A DNA stretch of 64,000 bases from NCBI RefSeq assembly GCF_025465545.1, contig NZ_JAODMK010000044.1, positions 1 through 64,000 of the forward strand. Reading direction: 5' to 3'. The stretch comes from Naasia sp. (GTDB lineage: Bacteria > Actinomycetota > Actinomycetes > Actinomycetales > Microbacteriaceae). Made by a program: the position numbers and the translations under genes. Shown one piece after another: positions 45,239-53,242 of the stretch. Under the pieces are notes generated by a model. That model saw nothing but the letters and a program-made list of their open reading frames with translations, was not told where the DNA came from and did not search any database. Position 1 is the first letter of the stretch, and every line of letters starts with the position of its first letter.

Positions 45239-45300
45239 AAGTGCCCGTTGCGGCGGAATGTGTGCGCTGTAGCGCCCACATTCCGCCGCAACGGGCACTT
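45239..45300. repeat. Perfect 24-bp inverted repeat between prfB and ftsE
   Basis: A 24-base arm starting AAGTGCCCGTTGCGG (45239-45262) is exactly complemented at 45277-45300. The 14 bases between contain a second dyad, GCGCT-GT-AGCGC, so the RNA would form one nearly continuous hairpin of 62 bases. It may terminate prfB, but the arm length and lack of a T-tract are more like a dispersed palindromic repeat. Confidence 0.85.
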
Positions 45301-45360
45301 TGACCGAGTGCCGGGTGTCGCGGTGTGTCGAGCAGTCGCTCCGCATACCCTCGGAAGGCC

Positions 45361-46989
45361 ATGATTCGCTTCGACCGCGTGACCAAGCTGTATCCGGGCA
45401 ACTCCAAGCCCGCACTGAATGCAGTGGATGTGGAGATCAAGGCCGGGGAGTTCGTGTTCCTCGTCGGCGCATCCGGCAGCGGCAAGTCCAGCTTCCTGCG
45501 GCTCGTGCTCAAGGAGGAGAAGCCGTCCACGGGTGAGATCCACGTGCTCGGCCAGCGGCTCGGTTCGATCTCGAACCGCAAGATCCCCTACTTCCGGCGC
45601 AGCCTCGGCGTGGTCTTCCAGGACTTCCGGCTGCTGCCCAACCGCACCGTCTTCCAGAACGTCGCGTTCACCCTCCAGGTCATCGGCAAGTCACGGGGAT
45701 TCATCCAGGAGGCCGTCCCCGATGTGCTTCAGATGGTCGGCCTCGAAGGCAAGGAGGAGCGCCTCCCGCACGAGCTGTCCGGCGGTGAGCAGCAGCGGGT
45801 GGCCATCGCCCGCGCCGTGGTCAACAAGCCGGCCATCCTGCTGGCCGACGAGCCAACCGGAAACCTCGACCCCACCACCAGCCGCGGCATCATGCAGGTG
45901 CTCGAGCGCATCAACCAGAGCGGCACCACAGTGGTGATGGCCACCCACGACGTGGGCATCGTCGACGCGATGAAGCGCCGGGTGATCGAGCTCGTGGGCG
46001 GCGACATCGTGCGCGACGAGGTCGAGGGCGGCTACACGACGACGATCCCGGTGCAGGAGCCGGAGCGCGAGCTCGTGGGGGCCGGCGTCGGCGCGAGTGC
46101 GCTGTCAGGGGTCGGTGCGGCGACCGGCGCGATCCTCTCCGCGGGCACCGCCGAGCACTCGTTCGGCTCCGCGCCGATCACCTCTCCCGTCGCAGTCGTG
46201 CCCGCGTCCTCCGGAAGCACCGGCCAGGTGCCGGTCTTCACCGCGCAGAGCGTCTCCACCTCCACCACTCCGATCGACCTGCCGCGCATGACGCTGCGCA
46301 GCGGCGCGGCCGCCGGACCGGCCTTCCTCGAGCATGCCCCCGCCGCCCCCGCTGCCCCCGTGGCCCTTGCTCCGGCGCCGCAGCCCGCGGCTGCGCCCGC
46401 GACCGGACCCGTCGACCAGGCCGCCCCGGTCGCCGCGCCGGCGCCGACCCCCACGATCACCCAGTCGACGCCCACCCAGTGGGTTCCGAACCAGCTCCAC
46501 CGCCCGCGGTCCTTCGAGCCCGAGCTCCAGTTCGCCCCGCCGCAGGAGCCGCCCCTTCCGACTGGGGCTCCCCGTGCCGGTTCCGTCGCCGTCGAGGCGA
46601 TGCCCATCGACGAGACCACCTCCCCGCGGAGCGCGGTGGGCGGCCAGCATGCGACCGAGCGCCGTCACGCCTCGGACACCCCCGCGCACGGCATCTCTCT
46701 GGCCGCGCGGCTGCGGTCCTCCGCTCAGCACGACTTCTCGGTCACCGGCGAGAACCCGATCATCCCGCCCGCGGCGGTCCCGCCGTCCACGGCCTCGGTT
46801 CCGCCACCCGCCGAGGCGGTCGAGGCGCCGAGCGGCCCGCTGCGGCATCTGCTCCGCGGCGCGGCGACCGGTCCTGTGCCGGTCGTCGGCCAGGACGATG
46901 CCCTCTCCCTCGCCGTGCGACTCGGGCTGCGCACGGAGGATGCTCCGCCCGACTCGACGTCCGCCCAGCAGATCGGACCCACCTCATGA
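45361..46989 (+). CDS. ftsE: Cell division ATPase FtsE with long Pro/Ala-rich C-terminal tail
   Basis: 542 residues, against about 230 for usual FtsE. ATG 45361 opens the ABC domain: Walker A GASGSGKSS at 36-44, signature LSGGEQQRVAIARAVV, Walker B ILLADEPTGNLD, H-loop ATHDVGIVD. Residues from about 232 to 542 are Pro/Ala/Val/Thr-rich, probably disordered, and end with a more conserved-looking stretch (HDFSVTGENPII and LLRGAATGPVPVV). FtsE with FtsX regulates peptidoglycan hydrolases at the septum. ftsX overlaps by 4 bases. Confidence 0.95.
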   Translation: MIRFDRVTKLYPGNSKPALNAVDVEIKAGEFVFLVGASGSGKSSFLRLVLKEEKPSTGEIHVLGQRLGSISNRKIPYFRRSLGVVFQDFRLLPNRTVFQNVAFTLQVIGKSRGFIQEAVPDVLQMVGLEGKEERLPHELSGGEQQRVAIARAVVNKPAILLADEPTGNLDPTTSRGIMQVLERINQSGTTVVMATHDVGIVDAMKRRVIELVGGDIVRDEVEGGYTTTIPVQEPERELVGAGVGASALSGVGAATGAILSAGTAEHSFGSAPITSPVAVVPASSGSTGQVPVFTAQSVSTSTTPIDLPRMTLRSGAAAGPAFLEHAPAAPAAPVALAPAPQPAAAPATGPVDQAAPVAAPAPTPTITQSTPTQWVPNQLHRPRSFEPELQFAPPQEPPLPTGAPRAGSVAVEAMPIDETTSPRSAVGGQHATERRHASDTPAHGISLAARLRSSAQHDFSVTGENPIIPPAAVPPSTASVPPPAEAVEAPSGPLRHLLRGAATGPVPVVGQDDALSLAVRLGLRTEDAPPDSTSAQQIGPTS

Positions 46990-47900
46990 GATTCGCGCTC
47001 ATCTGGTCGGAGGTCGGCCAGGGCCTGCGCCGCAACGTCTCGATGGTGATCTCGGTCATCCTCGTCACCTTCATCTCCCTCACCTTCGTCGGGGCGGCCG
47101 CTCTGCTGCAGCTGCAGATCGGGCAGATGAAGAACTACTGGTACGACCGCGCCCAGGTGGCGGTCTACCTCTGCAACGGCACGGTGGGCAGCGAGGCCTG
47201 CGCGTCGGGCGGGGCCACCGAGGAGCAGGTCGCCGCGGTGAAGGCGCAGCTGGAGTCGCCGACCCTCGCGCCGCTGGTCGACAAGTACTACTACGAGTCC
47301 CAGGACGACGCGTACGCCAAGTTCGCCGAGCAGTTCAAGGGCAACTCGCTGGTCGACTACGTGACGCCGGATCTGCTCAACCAGGCGTTCTGGATCAATC
47401 TCAAGGACCCGTCCCAGTCGGACGTCATCCAGGAGAGCTTCGCGGGCCTCGCCGGCGTCGACAGCGTCGTGGACCAGCGCCGGTTCCTCGACCAGATCTT
47501 CACCGTGCTCAACACGGCGAGCATCACCGCCATCGGCATCGCCGTGGTCATGCTCATCGCCGCGAGTCTCCTGATCTCGACAACGATCCGGCTGTCCGCC
47601 TTCTCGCGTCGAAGAGAGCTGGGGATCATGCGGCTCGTCGGCGCCTCCAACCGGTTCATCCAGACGCCGTTCATCCTCGAGGGCATGTTCGCGTCCCTCG
47701 TCGGCTCGCTGCTCGCGGGCGCCGTCGTGGTCGGCGTCGTGCAGTTCTTCGTGCAGGGCTACCTGGCGGAGTCCCAGCTCGGCTTCTCGTTCGTGTCGCT
47801 GCAGGACGCCCTTCTCGTGGTGCCGGTCCTCGTCGTGGTGGGTGTGCTCCTCGCCGGACTCTCCGCCCAGCTCGCGATCCGGCGGCACCTCAGGGTCTGA
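46986..47900 (+). CDS. ftsX: Cell division protein FtsX
   Basis: 304 residues; four transmembrane helices (one near 20-45, three between about 180 and 300) and a large extracellular loop (about 50-170) that would contact a RipC-like hydrolase. The loop holds a Cys pair (LCNGTVGSEAC). ATG 46986 is coupled to ftsE. The C-terminal MacB/FtsX-type domain has STTIRLSAFSRRRELGIMRL before helix 3, the FtsE-docking coupling region. Length is normal. Confidence 0.95.
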   Translation: MRFALIWSEVGQGLRRNVSMVISVILVTFISLTFVGAAALLQLQIGQMKNYWYDRAQVAVYLCNGTVGSEACASGGATEEQVAAVKAQLESPTLAPLVDKYYYESQDDAYAKFAEQFKGNSLVDYVTPDLLNQAFWINLKDPSQSDVIQESFAGLAGVDSVVDQRRFLDQIFTVLNTASITAIGIAVVMLIAASLLISTTIRLSAFSRRRELGIMRLVGASNRFIQTPFILEGMFASLVGSLLAGAVVVGVVQFFVQGYLAESQLGFSFVSLQDALLVVPVLVVVGVLLAGLSAQLAIRRHLRV

Positions 47901-47975
47901 TCCGGTCCCATCTCCGCCCGGTAGGATGGACGGCCGCCTGCACTCGCGGGCCCGGCCGGATCGAGGAGGTGAGCC

Positions 47976-48452
47976 ATGCCGAAGGAGCGCGGACAGAAGG
48001 TCGTCGCGAGGAATCGCAAGGCTCATCACGACTACACGATCGAGGACACCTACGAGTGCGGCCTGGTGCTGATGGGCACCGAGGTGAAGTCCCTGCGGAT
48101 GGGGCGCGCGTCGCTCGTGGACGGCTACGCCTTCATCGACGGCGGCGAGGCCTGGCTCGACGCGGTCTACATCCCCGAGTACACCGAGGGCACCTGGAAC
48201 AACCATGCTCCCCGGCGCAAGCGGAAGCTGCTGCTGCACAAGGAGCAGATCCTCAAGATCAGCCACCGGGTCAAGGAGGGCGGCTACACGCTCGTCCCGC
48301 TCTCGATCTACTTCAGCGACGGCCGGGCCAAGGTTGAGCTCGCTGTGGCCAAGGGCAAGCGCGAGTACGACAAGCGCCAGGCGCTGCGCGAGCGGCAGGA
48401 CAAGCGCGAGGCCGATCGCGCGATGTCCTCACGAAAGCACCTCGGCGACTAG
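47976..48452 (+). CDS. smpB: SsrA-binding protein SmpB
   Basis: 158 residues; it binds tmRNA and brings it to stalled ribosomes. The ATG follows AGGAGGTGAG. The OB-fold core ([40 protein letters not shown]) and the basic C-terminal tail ([19 protein letters not shown]) that reaches into the decoding site are present. Its RNA partner ssrA is 178 bases downstream. Confidence 0.97.
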   Translation: MPKERGQKVVARNRKAHHDYTIEDTYECGLVLMGTEVKSLRMGRASLVDGYAFIDGGEAWLDAVYIPEYTEGTWNNHAPRRKRKLLLHKEQILKISHRVKEGGYTLVPLSIYFSDGRAKVELAVAKGKREYDKRQALRERQDKREADRAMSSRKHLGD

Positions 48453-48584
48453 CCTTCGGGCGCCGGCCCCTGGGAGCTCTCTCCGGGGCCCTTTCGAGTG
48501 CGGGCATAGATCATGTGGCGGGGCTGTTGTACCCTGTGATGCCCGGGGAGACCCGGGAGACAACTCCACAGTGCGATGGTGGCC

Positions 48585-48622
48585 CCTTCCCAACGGGATG
48601 CGCGCAGCGCGTCCCGGGAAGG
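48585..48622 (+). other. Two-tier hairpin directly upstream of the tmRNA 5' end
   Basis: CCTTCCC (48585-48591) pairs with GGGAAGG (48616-48622). Inside it GGGATGCGC (48595-48603) pairs with GCGCGTCCC (48607-48615), with one G-T. It ends 7 bases before the mature tmRNA. It could be part of the precursor recognised during 5' maturation, or a terminator for smpB. A weaker dyad (GGCCCC/GGGGCC, 48465-48490) directly after smpB is another terminator candidate. Confidence 0.6.
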
Positions 48623-48629
48623 TCAGCAT

Positions 48630-48997
48630 GGGGATGATCGGTTTCGACATTGCCTGAATGACGACGAGAAGCGGGCCGAGGATGCGGAGTTAACTCGTTA
48701 ACGCCCTCCGCAAACAACAGGTGCCAATTCCAAGCGCACCGACTTCGCTCTCGCCGTCTAGGCAAGAGTCGTGAGTCCGTCAGCCCGGGTTCGCTTCCGC
48801 CCCGGGTACTGGCGTCATCAAGGGAGCTCGCTGCGGCGTTGCGCCTCTGGGCGCCGCGGGACTTTCACCGAGGCTGGGCCCGCCGATTCAGATGCTTGTG
48901 ACAAGGATCGGGGCCGAGTAGAGCGTTTCCACAAGATACGCCCGTAGAAGGCGTGGGATTACAGCAATGGACGGGGGTTCAATTCCCCCCATCTCCA
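48630..48997 (+). ncRNA. ssrA: Transfer-messenger RNA (tmRNA)
   Basis: One-piece tmRNA that rescues stalled ribosomes. It begins GGGGATGATCGGTTTCGACA and ends GGGTTCAATTCCCCCCATCTC plus discriminator; the 5' GGGGATG pairs with CATCTCC near the 3' end, and the T-loop GGTTCAATTCC is present. CCA is not encoded (CAA follows). The tag reading frame runs from GCC 48723 to TAG 48759-48761 and encodes ANSKRTDFALAV. The end LAV differs from the usual LAA. Pseudoknot-forming GC segments follow the tag. smpB is just upstream. Confidence 0.96.
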
Positions 48998-49067
48998 CAA
49001 CAGGTCACCATCGCAACGAGCAGGGCCGTCCTTCGGGGCGGCCCTGCTGTGTTGCCGGACGCTGCGG

Positions 49068-51974
49068 TCAGGCGGGCTCGTGCCGTTCGAGCACCCGCTC
49101 GAGCGCGGCGAGGAAGAAGTCGGCGCTCTCGGCCGTGAGGCACATCGGCGGCTTGATCTTGAGCACGTTCTTGTGGTCGCCGGTCGGCTGCACGATGCAG
49201 CCCTCCGCGAGGAGCTCGTCGCAGATGGCCTCTGCTGCCGCGGTCGCGGGTGCCAGCGTGGTGCGGTCGAGCACGAGCTCCACGCCGAGGTACAGCCCCA
49301 TGCCGTGGACCGCGCCGATCAGCGGGTGCCGCGCGCCGAGCGCCTCGAGTCCCGCCTTGAGGTGGCCGCCGACCACCTGCGCGTTCTCCTGCAGGCCCTC
49401 GTCCTCGAGCACGTCCAGCACGGTGAGTCCGACCACGCAGCTCACCGGGCTGCCGCCGGCGGAGGAGAACATGCTTCCCTCGCGGGCGAAGCGCTCCGCG
49501 ATGTCCCGCCGGGTGATCACCGCGCCGAGCGGATGCCCGCTCCCCATGGCCTTCGCGACGGTGACGATGTCGGGCACGACGCCCTGCTGCTCGAAGCCCC
49601 AGAAGTGCGCCCCCAGCCGGCCATAGCCGACCTGCACCTCATCGGCGATGCACAGTCCGCCCCGCCTGCGGACGGCCTCGTACGCCCCCTGCAGATAGCC
49701 GTCGGGCAGCAGCACCCCGCCCGCGTTGCCGAACACCGGCTCGGCCAGGAAGGCGGCGACGCCGCGGCCCTCCTCGTCGAGCCGCTCCAGGTCGAGCTCC
49801 AGATCGCGGAGGTAGTCGGGCGCGGAGCTGGCGCCCCGGTACCGTCCGCGGTAGGCGTGCGGGGCGTCGAGCAGCTCGACCCAGGAGGGCCGTGTCTCCA
49901 GCGCGCGGGGGTTGTCGCCGATCGAGGAGGAGACGGCGTCCGAGCCGATCGTCCAGCCGTGGTACGCCTCGCGCACCGCCAGCACGGTGGGCTGGCCGGT
50001 GTAGGCGGTGGCCAGGCGGATGGCGAGATCGACCGCCTCGCTGCCGCTGTTGACCAGGAAGACCGTGTCGAGCGGGTCCGGCGTGAGGGCAGCCAGGCGC
50101 TCGGTGAACCGGGACAGCGCCGAGTAGTGGAACCGCGAGTTCGTGTTGAGCAGCGCCCACTGGTCCGACACGGCCTCGACCAGGCGAGGGTGTCCGTGCC
50201 CGACCGCGGCGACGTTGTTGACGAGGTCCAGGTAGCTGCGGCCCTCGGTGTCGATCAGGTGCTCCTGCCAGCCGCGCTCGATCAGCGGCGGGGCGGCGTA
50301 GTAGTGCTCCTGAACCTGCGCGAAGGTGGTGTTCCGCTGCCGCAGCACGTCCCCGGCGTCAGGCTGAGGCGCGGCGACCGGGATGCCCAGCAGTGCAGAG
50401 GGATCCGGGCAGGCGGACAGCCACAGGTCGCGGTCCGCGGGCAGAGCGAACAGCGGGGGAGTGATGCCGGGGACGCGGCACGCCTGCACCACCACTCGTC
50501 CCATCCCGTCTGCATCGCCGGCAGCGGAGCCCAGCACGGTGCCGGCGGCCACCTCGCCGGCCAGCCCCGCTGTCGGCTCGACGCCGGAGAGCCGCAGGTC
50601 CACTCCCTCAGCGGCGAGGAGAACGGCATCTCCGTCGACGCGGACGGTTCCGTCGACCGGTGCCCGCACCGGCGTCCCGGCCGGCAGGAACAGCTCGACG
50701 CCGAGCGCGAGGGTCGCCTGATCGCCGGCGGTGCGCAGCCCGGTGCGGGTCAGGCGATGCTCGCCCCATCGGGTGACCGCCGACCCGGTGCCCCTCACCA
50801 GGCCGGCGGCGACGACTCGCTCGGCGTCCGGCTCGAGCCAGGCTCCTGCTCGAAGGGCGCGGCTCGTCACCGACAGATCCAGGACCGACTCCGGAGCCAG
50901 CCCGTGGACGAGAGGCACCTCGCCCCCGAGAGCGGCGCCGACCGCCTCGCCGAGGAGCCGCCACCGGAGGAGAGCCGTGAGCTGGTCCGCGTCGGCCCCC
51001 GCGGCGGCCTGAAAGGCCGTCCACTCGTGTGCCCGGTTGAGGTCGGCGTACTCGTTGTCGCCGTCCAGGGCGACCTGCTGCTCGCCGCTCACGACGAGGA
51101 CCGCGGTCCGCAGGGTGACGAGCGGCCACAGCGCGGCCAGCTCGTGCTCGGTCAGCGGGGTGAGGGCGTGGAACGCCTCGGCCGCCTCGAGGACGAGGAG
51201 CGGCTGCGCCGGGTTGTGGTGCAGGATCGCCGCGCAGGTCACGGCGAGCTCCCCGACGAGCCAGCCCTCCGCCACGTCGCCGAAGTCGATGATGCCGGAC
51301 ACGGCTGCGGTGCCGTCCGACACGACGTTGTCGTCGGTGACGTCGCCGTGCACGGCCTGAACGCGGAGATGCTCGCGCAGGGGAGCGAGCTGAGCGTCGG
51401 CACGGAGGACGGCCGCCCGGATCGCCTCGCGGTGCTCGCCGTCCTGGATCGAGTCGAGGAGCAGCGCCACCACGTCCGACGCCACCCGGAGGTTCCACTG
51501 GGTGGTCCGCGAGAGCCCCGGATGCGAGAAGCCCTCAAGCGCTCGCGCCAGAGCACCGGACGCCGCGCCCAGCCCGCGTGCCTCTGCACGGGAGAAGGCA
51601 CCGCGAGCCGCGAGCGGTTCGCCCTCGACGAAGGTGAGCAGCCGGGTGTGCAGCGTCGCGTCGCGAAGGGCGACGGGCAGCACGGTTGCCCCCGCCGTGG
51701 ACTGCACTGCGCGCGGAACGTCGTAGCCGGCTCCGACAGCCCGCTCCATCGCCTCGTTCTGGGCCTCGAGCTCCGCGACGTCGAACGCCGGGTTCGCGAG
51801 CTTCAGGACGTACCGGCCGCCGCCGCTCTCCACCAGGAAGTTGCGGTCCTGATTGCTGCCGAGCTCTCGCACCTCGCCGGAGAGCCCGAAGTGCTCCTCC
51901 GCGATCCGCTTCGCCTCGTCAGGCGAGACCCGCGGCCTGGGCAGGGAGGGACTGGAGAGGAAGTCGGAGGTCAC
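49068..51974 (-). CDS. Three-domain fusion: APH-type kinase, inactive M23-like domain, class III aminotransferase/phospholyase
   Basis: 968 residues from GTG 51974 (start tentative; GGAGG is only 1 base away). Domain 1 (about 15-330) is an aminoglycoside-phosphotransferase-type small-molecule kinase with the HGD motif at 209-211 (VHGDVTDDN) and IDFGD. Domain 2 (about 395-520) looks like a peptidase M23/LytM barrel (LFLPAGTPVRAPVDGTV) but lacks the zinc His residues. Domain 3 (about 545-965) is a PLP class III aminotransferase with Lys808 in VAKAMGSG and DEVQVGYGR. Family knowledge: kinase plus this aminotransferase branch equals hydroxylysine kinase and phosphohydroxylysine or phosphoethanolamine phospholyase. 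So one protein may phosphorylate an amino-alcohol and then eliminate phosphate; this is inference. Confidence 0.88.
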   Translation of the reverse strand: MTSDFLSSPSLPRPRVSPDEAKRIAEEHFGLSGEVRELGSNQDRNFLVESGGGRYVLKLANPAFDVAELEAQNEAMERAVGAGYDVPRAVQSTAGATVLPVALRDATLHTRLLTFVEGEPLAARGAFSRAEARGLGAASGALARALEGFSHPGLSRTTQWNLRVASDVVALLLDSIQDGEHREAIRAAVLRADAQLAPLREHLRVQAVHGDVTDDNVVSDGTAAVSGIIDFGDVAEGWLVGELAVTCAAILHHNPAQPLLVLEAAEAFHALTPLTEHELAALWPLVTLRTAVLVVSGEQQVALDGDNEYADLNRAHEWTAFQAAAGADADQLTALLRWRLLGEAVGAALGGEVPLVHGLAPESVLDLSVTSRALRAGAWLEPDAERVVAAGLVRGTGSAVTRWGEHRLTRTGLRTAGDQATLALGVELFLPAGTPVRAPVDGTVRVDGDAVLLAAEGVDLRLSGVEPTAGLAGEVAAGTVLGSAAGDADGMGRVVVQACRVPGITPPLFALPADRDLWLSACPDPSALLGIPVAAPQPDAGDVLRQRNTTFAQVQEHYYAAPPLIERGWQEHLIDTEGRSYLDLVNNVAAVGHGHPRLVEAVSDQWALLNTNSRFHYSALSRFTERLAALTPDPLDTVFLVNSGSEAVDLAIRLATAYTGQPTVLAVREAYHGWTIGSDAVSSSIGDNPRALETRPSWVELLDAPHAYRGRYRGASSAPDYLRDLELDLERLDEEGRGVAAFLAEPVFGNAGGVLLPDGYLQGAYEAVRRRGGLCIADEVQVGYGRLGAHFWGFEQQGVVPDIVTVAKAMGSGHPLGAVITRRDIAERFAREGSMFSSAGGSPVSCVVGLTVLDVLEDEGLQENAQVVGGHLKAGLEALGARHPLIGAVHGMGLYLGVELVLDRTTLAPATAAAEAICDELLAEGCIVQPTGDHKNVLKIKPPMCLTAESADFFLAALERVLERHEPA

Positions 51975-52150
51975 GCCTCCAATCTGGCAGAAGTGAGACG
52001 TCTCTGGACCTGGATCGGGCCGCGGCACGTGGATCACCGGGATCGGCGCCGCCACCGGTCAGCGGCGCCTGACTCCCGCGGGGCCCTCAGGCGTCCGCGC
52101 GGCAGGACGATGCCGAGTGCCGACCATTGGCGGAGCCGACCGTTGACCGC

Positions 52151-53020
52151 TCAGTGCATTCCGATGGACTCGACGGCGCGCAGCTGGTCGCGGATGAAGC
52201 GGTTGGCGTGCGCGGCGAGGTCGTCCGAGTCGTCCCAGAGGTTCCGCCAGATGCCGAGCATCCGGGAGAGGTCCCGGTCGACGACCGCGGACGAGAAGGA
52301 CTCGAACACGATGGGGCCGTCGTAGCCGATCCTCGCGAGCCCCCGGAAGAAGCCGCCGAAGTCGACGGTTCCCGAGCCGAGGTAGCCGCGGTGGCTCTCG
52401 CCGATGTGCACGTACCCGAGGCGGTCCCCCACGTCCAGCACCGGGGAGGTCATGTCGGCCTCCTCGATGTTCATGTGGTAGCTGTCGAGGTGGATCGAGA
52501 CGCTCGGATTGTCGACCTCGTCGAGGAACTTGAGCGCCTCGCGTCCGGTGTTCATCACGTTCGTCTCGTACCGGTTCACGACCTCGAGGGACAGCGCGAT
52601 GCCGAGATCCGCAGCCCGGGTGCCGAGGCGGCCGATGGCGGCGGCGCTCGAGGCGCGGCCCTGGGCAGTCACGGGCTCCATGTACTTCTTCATGGCGCTG
52701 TAGAGGACGCCGCAGATGTGCTTGCCGCCCATCGCGGCGACGATCTCGAGGCACTCGGTGAGCATCGCCTCGCCGGCTGCGACGATCGCCGGGTCGGGGC
52801 TGGTCAGGTCGGTGGAGTCGCTGAGCCCGAGGGATGCGGTCGCCTCCACCCCGTTCTCCTCGAGGAGCCGGGCGGCGAGCTTCCGATCGAAGTTCTGAGG
52901 GTCCATCAGGGGGATCTCGATGAGGTCCAGGCCGGCGCGCCGGGTGGCCTCGATGGCGAGCCGGATGCCGGCCTCGTCGAATTTTCCTGTGAATACGAGG
53001 GCGTGGGCGCCGATCTGCAC
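52151..53020 (-). CDS. Ketose 3-epimerase-like sugar isomerase (tagatose/psicose epimerase family)
   Basis: 289 residues. GTG 53020 is selected because AGGAGA (53028-53033 on the plus strand as TCTCCT) is 7 bases upstream; an ATG at 53041 is in frame but lacks a site. The metal and substrate residues of the D-tagatose 3-epimerase family can be seen: Glu in LSLEVVNRYE, Asp-His in SIHLDSYHMN, His-x-x-Glu-x-His-Arg in YVHIGESHRG, and Glu in IVFESFSS. It is divergent from the ABC importer with a 222-base shared control region, so it likely acts first on the imported sugar. Confidence 0.88.
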   Translation of the reverse strand: MQIGAHALVFTGKFDEAGIRLAIEATRRAGLDLIEIPLMDPQNFDRKLAARLLEENGVEATASLGLSDSTDLTSPDPAIVAAGEAMLTECLEIVAAMGGKHICGVLYSAMKKYMEPVTAQGRASSAAAIGRLGTRAADLGIALSLEVVNRYETNVMNTGREALKFLDEVDNPSVSIHLDSYHMNIEEADMTSPVLDVGDRLGYVHIGESHRGYLGSGTVDFGGFFRGLARIGYDGPIVFESFSSAVVDRDLSRMLGIWRNLWDDSDDLAAHANRFIRDQLRAVESIGMH

Positions 53021-53070
53021 GGAGGTTTCTCCTATCCTCATCGTTGAGCAAGATGCTCCGGGTCGGCCGC

Positions 53071-53090
53071 CTCAGAAATCGTTATCTGAG
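53071..53090. promoter_or_regulatory. Imperfect 20-bp palindrome in the divergent epimerase/importer promoter
   Basis: CTCAGAAATCGTTATCTGAG has 8 of 10 positions symmetric around a central CG, like LacI-type operators. The complement contains AGATAACGAT, a decamer also found at 55870-55879 before the binding-protein gene. Confidence 0.55.
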
Positions 53091-53242
53091 CGTGGCTCCA
53101 GGGCTCGGTAAGCACATTAGGGTACAACCTGAAGTACACGAAGCGACCTGCTTAACATCCGATCTTTCCGGGCCGGACGTGGCAGAATCGTGGCGGCGAC
53201 CCGGCGGTCGCCCGTGCAATCCTCCGATGAAGTGGGTGACCA

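Noticed and set aside
48511..48765. Minus-strand frame across the smpB-ssrA region
   Set aside because: It overlaps the tmRNA gene and its upstream hairpin and has no protein-like composition.
49080..52325. Very long plus-strand open frame opposite the three-domain fusion gene
   Set aside because: Its product is Arg/His/Gly/Val-rich with no recognisable domain. It is the mirror of a real gene with clear catalytic motifs; long antisense frames are expected at this G+C content.
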